From positions 1-14,195 of the forward strand of contig CAUCTV010000033.1 of NCBI GenBank assembly GCA_958445895.1: a stretch of DNA of 14,195 nucleotides. The letters are read 5' to 3'. The DNA is from an uncultured Collinsella sp. (GTDB taxonomy: Bacteria; Actinomycetota; Coriobacteriia; Coriobacteriales; Coriobacteriaceae). How positions within the stretch are numbered: the stretch's first letter is position 1; the number at the start of each line of letters is the position of its first letter. Under the pieces are notes generated by a model. The model was not told the DNA's origin. It searched no databases and saw only the letters and a program-made list of their open reading frames with translations. The translations under genes were made by a program, and so were the position numbers. This document shows, piece by piece, positions 1 through 4,821 of this stretch.

Positions 1-1
1 T

Positions 2-766
2 GTGCAATCGCAAGAAGATGACGGGGCGGAATGTCAATCCTGGTCTAACAGAGCCATTAATAATGCCTGCGGTCTTGTGGAGGTTCTATTTGCTATATCG
101 CACATAATTAAAAAAGTTAAAGGACATATCTCTAAATATAAACCAACTGACAATGGAACTTTCGTATATGGAGAGGGTTCGGACGCAGTCGTTGTTCCCG
201 TTGAGATCCACGCGCTAGTCCAGTCCCCAGAAATCGCTGAGAAATTTTCTAAGGTCATCACTGGTCCGATGAAAACATTCAAGAGGCATTCGAGGGAGAT
301 TGAGATTAAGATTGCCGGTAGTAAGGCTTCAGAGGATGCTATTTCTTTTTCTTCAAGCGAGGTGACTTATTTTGACAGCTATAAAGACGAAGCTTTGAAG
401 GCAACGCAGGAAGAGACGGTTGAGTATTCGTCCCACAATATCTGGGTTCGACCGTTATTTGGTTCCTACGGTGGAGATGTTTCCGGATATACATTTGAGT
501 CGGGCTACGAGGACGAGCATCGAACATACAATAAGGTTCAAATAGACGACTGTGATTTTCTCGAACGTGTTCGAGATGGTGAGTATCGCTTAAATAGTGG
601 CGACCTAATGCGTGTCGATATGACCATTAAAGAGGTCATTAATTTGAGGACGCAAAAAGTCCGAACCGCCGCATGCCATATAACTAAAGTTAGAGATTAC
701 CGCCCGATGAAAAGATGTGAACAGCTGACCTTTGCTGACTTTGCGGACGAGGAGAATAATGATTGA
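2..766 (+). CDS. Hypothetical protein, 3' part of a gene cut by the window edge
   Basis: An open frame enters from the left edge and stops with TGA at 764-766. The first in-frame codon, GTG at 2, has no visible ribosome site, so the true start is probably upstream and about 254 codons are seen. I do not recognise the family. The visible protein is soluble, acidic and without membrane segments. The last third (roughly residues 180-240) alternates hydrophobic and charged residues in a beta-rich pattern, including SGDLMRVDMTIKEV followed by a second strand-like stretch ending in a basic CHITKVRDYRP segment. The extreme C-terminus is acidic (FADEENND). It lies about 200 bp upstream of the Abi gene in the same orientation and shares its moderate base composition, so it may belong to the same accessory island. 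A structured RNA candidate separates the two, so they need not be one operon. That it is coding is fairly secure; its function is unknown. Confidence 0.7.
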   Translation: MQSQEDDGAECQSWSNRAINNACGLVEVLFAISHIIKKVKGHISKYKPTDNGTFVYGEGSDAVVVPVEIHALVQSPEIAEKFSKVITGPMKTFKRHSREIEIKIAGSKASEDAISFSSSEVTYFDSYKDEALKATQEETVEYSSHNIWVRPLFGSYGGDVSGYTFESGYEDEHRTYNKVQIDDCDFLERVRDGEYRLNSGDLMRVDMTIKEVINLRTQKVRTAACHITKVRDYRPMKRCEQLTFADFADEENND

Positions 767-859
767 TGTGCCGAATCAGGCTATTTGAATAATAGATGGA
801 TTAGGTCGAAACGCTGAATGTAATTCCTGCATGCGCCGCAATAGCGATGAATTTAGGGT

Positions 860-955
860 ACTATATCAATAGTGATACAGTCATCGTGGACTCTAAGTGA
901 GGCGATGACAAAGAAGGGTCGTTGTCCGGAGGCTTCCGGCAACGGCCCTTTGATT
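860..955 (+). ncRNA. Candidate structured RNA upstream of the Abi_2/AbiF gene, ending in a terminator-like hairpin
   Basis: Three hairpins follow one another in the 200-bp gap before the Abi gene. The first is ACTAT/ATAGT (860-864 with 869-873). The second is GTCATCG (880-886) with CGATGAC (903-909), with CTC/GAG pairing inside its loop. The third is a long stem, 914-930 with 935-950, containing one bulge, one G-T pair and a short loop, followed by TTTGATTTT. The last one resembles an intrinsic terminator and ends 18 bp before the TTG start of the Abi gene. From memory, AbiF/Abi_2 genes are commonly preceded by a conserved small RNA (the abiF RNA motif), proposed to counter the toxin. This region has the expected place and shape, but I cannot run the covariance model. 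No convincing promoter was found, so the 5' end is uncertain. The alternative is a transcription attenuator in the abi leader. Confidence 0.45.
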
Positions 956-968
956 TTAGGAGCTTGTT

Positions 969-1874
969 TTGGCAAAAGAGTTTAAGACTTTCGCTCAACT
1001 AATTGAACTCCTAGAGAGCCGTGGGGTGGCGACTGATGCTGCCACGGTAGATTGCCTGAGACGTGAAAGTTATTATGCAGTTGTAAACGGCTACAAAGCC
1101 CCCTTTCTTGACAAAAATGCTGGGCAGTCTACGTCCTGTGATGTTTTTAGGGAAGGCACTTCATTTAAGAACATTTATGATTTATTCCTGTTTGACAGGG
1201 AACTTAGGCAACTTACGTTTTCGTATCTCGCGAGGGCCGAAGCTGTGCTCAAGAACGCCGTCGTGTATTCGTTTTGTGATCAATATCGCACTTCGGATGC
1301 CTATCTGAATCGGGCTAATTATGTCGAGCCTAAAGATATGCTTGTGCCCAAGGCGTTTCGAGGTAATAAAAAGAAGCAGCATTCGAAGAGGCTTGCTGAT
1401 CTTGTAAATATTCTGAAAGACAAGCTGGCAGATGAGCAGCGCATGCGTCCCTTCGTGAGACATTATTTGAATAAATACGGCGCAGTCCCATTATGGGTTC
1501 TTCAGAACGATCTGACATTTGGCAATATTTCACATTTCTATCAGCTTCAAAAACGCGGCGTTCAGAATGCTGCCTGTAAGTTGATTGGCCAAACGGCAAA
1601 TAGAAATCAAAGACTCGAGCCGTTAGTGCTGCTTCGTGTCTTTCAGGTTCTTTCTGGCTATAGGAATATTTGCGCGCATGACGAGCGGCTCTATTGTGCG
1701 GTAGTAAGAGGGGCAAGGTTTTCCGATATGTACTCCTTGCTCTGCCGTGTTCTGCCCGACGACGAGACGAAAGCAATGCTTGATGAATTAGGTGAGCTTG
1801 TTGGATCTTATCGTGGGCTAATTGCGCAAGATGTTTTATATAGCGTATTTAAAGAGATGAACATCAGGGTGTAA
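969..1874 (+). CDS. abiF: Abi_2 (AbiD/AbiF-like) HEPN-domain abortive infection protein
   Basis: This is a predicted abortive-infection toxin of the Abi_2 family, probably an RNA-cleaving HEPN protein active in the cytoplasm. The start is TTG at 969, with GGAG at 959-962 six bases upstream. No ATG fits better. The N-terminal part has the family signature of a Tyr-Tyr pair followed by an N-G-Y-K-x-P-F motif (near residues 31-45). A central helix-rich stretch follows, containing LFLFDRELRQLTFSYLARAE. The hallmark HEPN motif R-x4-H is present at R232-N-I-C-A-H237, followed by DERLY, which is typical of the family. The length of 301 residues is normal for Abi_2 proteins, and nothing looks truncated. 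From family knowledge, such proteins stop phage growth by self-toxicity and are linked to an upstream RNA. The AbiF branch has been discussed as an ancestor of Cas13. AbiD is the alternative subfamily name. The family call is solid, the symbol less so. Confidence 0.85.
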   Translation: MAKEFKTFAQLIELLESRGVATDAATVDCLRRESYYAVVNGYKAPFLDKNAGQSTSCDVFREGTSFKNIYDLFLFDRELRQLTFSYLARAEAVLKNAVVYSFCDQYRTSDAYLNRANYVEPKDMLVPKAFRGNKKKQHSKRLADLVNILKDKLADEQRMRPFVRHYLNKYGAVPLWVLQNDLTFGNISHFYQLQKRGVQNAACKLIGQTANRNQRLEPLVLLRVFQVLSGYRNICAHDERLYCAVVRGARFSDMYSLLCRVLPDDETKAMLDELGELVGSYRGLIAQDVLYSVFKEMNIRV

Positions 1875-1999
1875 AGAAAGTTTCAATAACGCCGATGACA
1901 ATTGGACCGCCGCATCCACGGCGCTTCTTCTGCTGGGAATAGCGATTCTCGGTGCTGTACTTCTCTGCGAGATGGTGTAGCATACCTAGCTATCATACA

Positions 2000-2018
2000 A
2001 AAGCTCTGTGTGAGCTTT
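2000..2018 (+). other. Perfect 7-bp hairpin just before a terminator
   Basis: AAAGCTC (2000-2006) and GAGCTTT (2012-2018) flank a five-base loop. It directly precedes the terminator stem that starts at 2019, so the two would be adjacent in any transcript reading through from the Abi gene. No assigned role. Confidence 0.4.
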
Positions 2019-2057
2019 AAGGGTGACGCTTTCGACAAGAGAGTGTTGCCCTTTTTT
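2019..2057 (+). terminator. Intrinsic terminator downstream of the Abi gene
   Basis: The stem AAGGGTGACGC (2019-2029) pairs with GTGTTGCCCTT (2043-2053), including a few G-T pairs, and is followed by a run of T (2052-2057). It lies about 145 bp after the Abi stop codon and is the most likely end of that transcript. It could instead end a separate small transcript from the intervening sequence. Confidence 0.65.
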
Positions 2058-2620
2058 CATGTATGTATTGTTCGGTGTGCTTGTCTTCCGATGCAGAAGC
2101 CGCTCAAAGCAGCCATATCGCATGATGCCGATCCAGCCATCGGTGCACCCGAGCCCCTCGATCAATCGCCCGGTAATCACGACAGTGCTGCTAACGATGT
2201 TACTCTCTCACACTGTGAGCATGCAGTAGATCGGTAAGAGCCAGTTAACGTAGATGCTCATCCAGTATGCTAAAGACGCTTCCAATGGATCGCCCTGCTC
2301 GGCGGGTAGATTATGATAATAGCCAGCTGCGTTCATGCGGATTCGCGAAAGATACTGACTGTTCTCTTAAATTGAATTGACCCCTTGGAACCCGGGCGAT
2401 AGAGTAAATGAGCGGTATTGACGTAGTCAACCTACGGGCCTGCGTCCTGCGGAGAGGCGGCTGTTCTTCTGGATGGCCGTCTCTCTTCATTGCGCTCATG
2501 ATGAGAAACTATATTGCGCTGAGGCTGGCGGACGTAAAAACGTAAAAACGTTAATGACGTCCTGATGGCTGTTGGACCCATAGACAAACAAAGGCTATCG
2601 ACTAGAATATAGGCAATTGC

Positions 2621-2643
2621 GGTGTAAGCCTTCGGGCGACACC
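2621..2643 (+). other. Hairpin with TTCG loop preceding a terminator
   Basis: GGTGT (2621-2625) pairs with ACACC (2639-2643), and an inner GCC-TTCG-GGC helix (2628-2637) is capped by a stabilising TTCG loop. It is followed three bases later by the terminator-like stem at 2646. The pair resembles the 3' end of a small structured RNA, but no family is recognised. Confidence 0.4.
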
Positions 2644-2645
2644 TG

Positions 2646-2674
2646 AAGAGGGTTGATGCGTCGGCCCTCTTTTT
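2646..2674 (+). terminator. Intrinsic terminator-like hairpin
   Basis: AAGAGGG (2646-2652) pairs with CCCTCTT (2665-2671), followed by TTTTT (2670-2674). The 12-base loop has a small inner GA/TC pairing. There is no intact gene upstream within several hundred bases, so it would end an unannotated RNA or a decayed gene. Confidence 0.55.
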
Positions 2675-2679
2675 GTTCG

Positions 2680-2712
2680 GATGTAAGATTTGGCCTGTCA
2701 AAACTTACATCT
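2680..2712. repeat. Inverted repeat GATGTAAG / CTTACATC
   Basis: GATGTAAG (2680-2687) and CTTACATC (2705-2712) are perfect complements. After one mismatch, a further TTT/AAA pairing (2689-2691 with 2701-2703) extends the stem. It could be an RNA hairpin or a protein-binding palindrome. It follows a terminator immediately, so an operator for something downstream is possible, but no downstream gene is visible. Confidence 0.4.
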
Positions 2713-2891
2713 CGGTTGGGGAAAGACGTAGTTGCGGGTGTTTTTCTGCTCACATGTAACTTTACTGACGCATTGCTGCTCAGCCTTAATTCGCTGCGGC
2801 TTGCCGGCAAAGGATTGACTGAGATTGGGTTTTTCCTTAATGTTCCTACTGTGATGAGGCCTTGCGACGGTACGTCCGGCTTGGTCCGTGG

Positions 2892-2913
2892 AAACCGCCG
2901 AAAGGCGGTTTTT
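2892..2913 (+). terminator. Strong intrinsic terminator with GAAA tetraloop
   Basis: AAACCGCC (2892-2899), loop GAAA (2900-2903) and GGCGGTTT (2904-2911) form a perfect 8-bp stem that runs into five T (2909-2913). This is a textbook rho-independent terminator, and its A/T flanks would let it work partly in both directions. The transcript it ends is not obvious. Confidence 0.75.
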
Positions 2914-3009
2914 GCGTTTAAGGGGCTGTTTTCCGAGGGGCATTTGTCACGTTTTCGCTTTGGGACAGTGGGTTTTTTTTATCGCTATTTTCGGAAGAGA
3001 GGGGAAAAC

Positions 3010-3170
3010 CGGAAACCTCCGAGCACAAACGGATTTTCGGCAACAAAACCGCACGTCTCGGAAGCCTAAAACAGGGGCCTGGTCTACCGATCTCGGATTT
3101 TCCCCGCACTTCCGGAATCGTCCGTCGGAAGTATGCGGCAAATTTCGGAACTCTCGAGCACACCGCCCTT
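3010..3170. repeat. CGGAA-rich imperfect repeats
   Basis: Two similar blocks occur: one at 3010-3038, containing CCTCCGAGCACAAACGG and then CGGATTTTC, and one at 3146-3164, containing CGGAACTCTCGAGCACACCG. A second copy of CGGATTTTC lies at 3094-3102. Short CGGAA or TTCCG words recur across about 2990-3150 and again at 3247-3250. The pattern resembles a degenerate dispersed intergenic repeat element, but no other copy can be seen in this window. Confidence 0.4.
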
Positions 3171-3250
3171 TTCATGAAAAGAAACCGCAGGTAAAGGCGT
3201 TGCCGCTATCCAGTGTGATCGGCATGTCTAGAATTTGCCGCATACTTCCG
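3126..3250. repeat. 19-bp perfect inverted repeat pair
   Basis: CGGAAGTATGCGGCAAATT at 3126-3144 is the exact reverse complement of 3232-3250, separated by 87 bases. A 19-bp perfect match is well beyond chance at this distance. The 125-bp unit could be the ends of a small non-autonomous element or a genome-dispersed palindromic repeat. No transposase gene lies between the arms. Confidence 0.6.
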
Positions 3251-3330
3251 GATTGAGCGCCACTTGGTTGGATTGTTTATCGATTTGGTGCTGCGGAATC
3301 TAGCTTATGCCTTGTTATTTGTATTTAAAT

Positions 3331-3362
3331 AGTTACACTTAACTTATAAGTTAAGTGTAACT
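3331..3362. promoter_or_regulatory. Perfect 32-bp palindrome, likely operator of the toxin-antitoxin-chaperone operon
   Basis: The half-site AGTTACACTTAACTTA is followed immediately by its exact reverse complement, with no spacer, ending 18 bp before the toxin start codon and 7 bp before its ribosome site. XRE antitoxins of this type normally repress their own operon by binding such palindromes. The centre (TTATAA) could serve as a -10 element, so bound antitoxin would block RNA polymerase, although no good -35 is seen at the right spacing. Part of the palindrome might also lie in the mRNA leader. Confidence 0.75.
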
Positions 3363-3380
3363 AGAAATGGGAGGTGGCCT

Positions 3381-3794
3381 TTGGCAGAAGGATATGAACT
3401 TGTCGAATATAGAGACCCCAAGGGCCGCCCGTTTTGGGAGCTGACGACTTCTCCCGCCAACTCTCAATTCCAGAAAATGTTGACAGACCCTAAAAAGAAG
3501 CTTGCCGCCCGTAAAATGATCGACCAGATTTCAAAAATCTATGATTATGGGTTAAAGGTTGCGAGTGGGACCTCAAAGCTACGATGTATTGATTCTAAGA
3601 TCAGCCTCTATGAACTAAAAGGGTTTGACGGGGCAAATCGAGAGATGATTTATGCCATATGTCAGGGCGTAGACAAAATTGTTCTATTGTTTTGGTTTAA
3701 AGGACATCAGGGATCAGGAAATATCAGTAAAGAAATCGAGCGGGCCAAGCGATTAGCCGTAATAGCACGTCAACTTCTGGAATCTGAGCGTTGA
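3381..3794 (+). CDS. higB: HigB/RelE-like toxin of a toxin-antitoxin-chaperone system
   Basis: This is a predicted ribosome-dependent mRNA interferase of the HigB (phage Gp49-like, RelE superfamily) type. Of its 137 residues, the C-terminal half carries the family core: an S-L-Y-E-L-K strand (residues 75-80), REMIYAI (88-94), and KIVLLFWFKGHQ (99-110). A P-x-x-E-like helix follows, ISKEIERAKRLA (115-126). Basic residues K80, R88, K108 and K117 are candidates for RNA contact. The start is TTG at 3381 with GGAGG at 3370-3374 and a six-base spacer; the ATG at 3367 is out of frame. Toxin-first gene order is the usual arrangement for higBA and TAC systems. It lies directly behind a 32-bp palindrome and 33 bp before the antitoxin ATG. 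The N-terminal 60 residues are less typical and could hold the antitoxin contact. RelE is the alternative subfamily. Confidence 0.85.
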   Translation: MAEGYELVEYRDPKGRPFWELTTSPANSQFQKMLTDPKKKLAARKMIDQISKIYDYGLKVASGTSKLRCIDSKISLYELKGFDGANREMIYAICQGVDKIVLLFWFKGHQGSGNISKEIERAKRLAVIARQLLESER

Positions 3795-3827
3795 CTTTTA
3801 TACTTGGCTTTCGAAACGGAGAACACA

Positions 3828-4217
3828 ATGAATAAAGTAGATTTATCTGATTTTTACGCCGAGACAGAAACTAGCGAAACACGCGCTTATGAACACGCGC
3901 TAGATATCGAGTTTATTGTTCATCGCGAGATGAAGCATCTGGGTTTAAGCAAAAGCGATTTGGCAAAGCGTATGGGCGTGAGCCTTCAGTCGCTTTCGAA
4001 GCTGTTGAATTCTCAGCCCAATATGACGCTGAAGACGATCGCCAGGTTCGAGCTCGCTTTAGGTATCAATATCGTTCCTAAGGTTACCGTTAGCTATTCT
4101 AAAGAGCTACCGTTTCTTTCATCCAACAATTCCGTGCGAGAGCAATGGTCTTTTAGGAACGAGCGTCCGTCCTCGCATGTGAATCTCGAGATGATTTCCG
4201 GAGGTTTGGCAGCATGA
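3828..4217 (+). CDS. higA: HigA-type XRE antitoxin with C-terminal extension
   Basis: This is a predicted DNA-binding antitoxin that neutralises the upstream toxin and represses the operon. The start chosen is ATG at 3828 with GGAG at 3818-3821; an in-frame TTG at 3804 lacks a good ribosome site. It has 129 residues. A helix-turn-helix of the XRE/Cro type spans about residues 33-85, with the LSKSDLAKRMGVSLQSLSKLL pattern and a LALGI end typical of HigA. After it comes a 44-residue tail (86-129) of low helical character, rich in polar and aromatic residues, with WSFRN near residue 107. In toxin-antitoxin-chaperone systems such a tail is the chaperone-addiction sequence: it makes the antitoxin aggregation-prone unless the SecB-like partner holds it. 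The overlap of its stop with the next gene's ATG (ATGA at 4214-4217) fits a coupled pair. The tail's role is inferred from context. Confidence 0.85.
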   Translation: MNKVDLSDFYAETETSETRAYEHALDIEFIVHREMKHLGLSKSDLAKRMGVSLQSLSKLLNSQPNMTLKTIARFELALGINIVPKVTVSYSKELPFLSSNNSVREQWSFRNERPSSHVNLEMISGGLAA

Positions 4218-4666
4218 GTGGGGATTTTATTGCTCCGATTCAAGTCGTTCATTTGTTCGTCGTTGACTCTGATTTCCATATCGAGGATTCGCCCTCGGAT
4301 AACATGGAATTAAAAGTTGACGTTAGCTACCAAGATGTCCATCTTTCGAAAAAAGGTAATGATGCACGCGCAAGTCTTAAGATGTGCGTAATTGGCAGCC
4401 TCCTTGACAGAGACGAAGGTGCGCAGGAGAAGATGCACGCTGGCGTTACAGTATCCATCTCGGTTTCAGCGCAAATGCCAATGAACTCTCCCGATGACGA
4501 GGCGCGTCACTACCTTCTTTCAAATGCTATTTCGATGGCATATGCCCATGCAAAGAGTTATTTGATGGTTGTTACTGGACTTTCGCCCATGGGAACGCTT
4601 ACATTGCCTGCCATTCTCCCTGCAGAGCTGTCAGCAGATTGCGATGTGCCTTTTCAGGGCGAATAG
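4214..4666 (+). CDS. SecB-like chaperone of a toxin-antitoxin-chaperone system
   Basis: This is a predicted solo SecB-type chaperone that would bind the antitoxin tail and let it fold. It has 150 residues, close to the usual SecB size. The first 90 residues alternate strand-like segments (IQVVHLFVVDSDF, MELKVDVSYQDVHL, MHAGVTVSISVSAQM). The most telling part is residues 103-137: a helix with SNAISMAYAHAKSYLMVVTG, then a proline-bounded hydrophobic TLTLPAILP end. This matches the SecB pattern of a long helix followed by LPP-like strands. The ATG overlaps the antitoxin stop by four bases, which indicates translational coupling. A monoderm host would not need SecB for normal export in the Escherichia coli manner, which supports a dedicated role in this cassette. 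Sequence similarity to classical SecB is weak, so this is a pattern-based call strengthened by context. Confidence 0.75.
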   Translation: MSGDFIAPIQVVHLFVVDSDFHIEDSPSDNMELKVDVSYQDVHLSKKGNDARASLKMCVIGSLLDRDEGAQEKMHAGVTVSISVSAQMPMNSPDDEARHYLLSNAISMAYAHAKSYLMVVTGLSPMGTLTLPAILPAELSADCDVPFQGE

Positions 4667-4758
4667 CATTTCTTCGATGAATCTAAGTCGAATGAGTTAC
4701 CACTCCCACATCCTCTAAAAAAGTTCTTAAAACAGCCTTAAAGGTGCTCTGGCTCGCG

Positions 4759-4789
4759 TTGACAGCGTAAAATACGCATGTTTGACTAT
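4759..4789 (+). promoter_or_regulatory. Candidate promoter and operator of the pel operon
   Basis: A consensus -35 TTGACA lies at 4759-4764, and GACTAT at 4784-4789 is a possible -10 with a long 19-bp spacer. Between them is a perfect 5-3-5 inverted repeat, GCGTA-AAA-TACGC (4765-4777), that could bind a regulator. The ribosome site AGGAG (4811-4815) follows. The -10 is weak, which would suit a controlled promoter. An alternative -10, TAAAAT at 4768, lacks a -35. No RNA switch or terminator is evident in the 155-bp gap after the chaperone gene. Confidence 0.4.
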
Positions 4790-4821
4790 GAACAAAGTGG
4801 ATTTTAGGGGAGGAGTACGCC

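Larger units (their letters stand above)
1986..2363 (-). pseudogene. Possible decayed membrane-protein reading frame
   Basis: One minus-strand frame runs from about 2363 to 1986, interrupted by a single in-frame TGA (complement of 2208-2210). Before the stop it reads as a soluble stretch followed by a hydrophobic segment (LAYWMSIYVNWLLPIYCML). After it comes a segment with VVITGRLIEGLG. An ATG lies at 2336 but without a clear ribosome site. The look is that of a small membrane-protein fragment, but no family is recognised and the length is compatible with chance. Treat it as a weak suggestion only. Confidence 0.2.
1875..3330. other. Long region without a convincing intact gene
   Basis: No reading frame here has a good ribosome site, protein-like composition and a recognisable domain; the frames of 60-140 codons on both strands look spurious. 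What can be supported is three intrinsic terminators (2019-2057, 2646-2674, 2892-2913), several further hairpins (2000-2018, 2621-2643, 2680-2712), and a short tandem repeat of CGTAAAAA (2533-2548). There is also a CGGAA-rich, repeat-laden segment with a 19-bp inverted repeat (about 2990-3250), and one minus-strand frame that might be a gene remnant (about 2363-1986). Several terminators without intact genes suggest leftover transcription units, small RNAs or decayed genes between two defence cassettes. Confidence 0.6.

Noticed and set aside
759..788. Tiny nine-codon frame with GGAG just upstream, overlapping the end of the first gene
   Set aside because: Too short to support as a gene; it could be a leader peptide for the RNA region, but nothing else points to that.
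2531..2561. Tandem CGTAAAAA units flanked by GACGT/ACGTC, considered as a CRISPR-like or iteron repeat
   Set aside because: Only two copies of 8 bases, no spacers and no replication or cas gene nearby.
2972..2979. Run of eight T considered as another terminator
   Set aside because: No stable G+C-rich stem precedes it on the plus strand.
2653..3069. Plus-strand frame of 138 codons in the long intergenic stretch
   Set aside because: It crosses a strong terminator (2892-2913), lacks a ribosome site, and its translation resembles no protein family.
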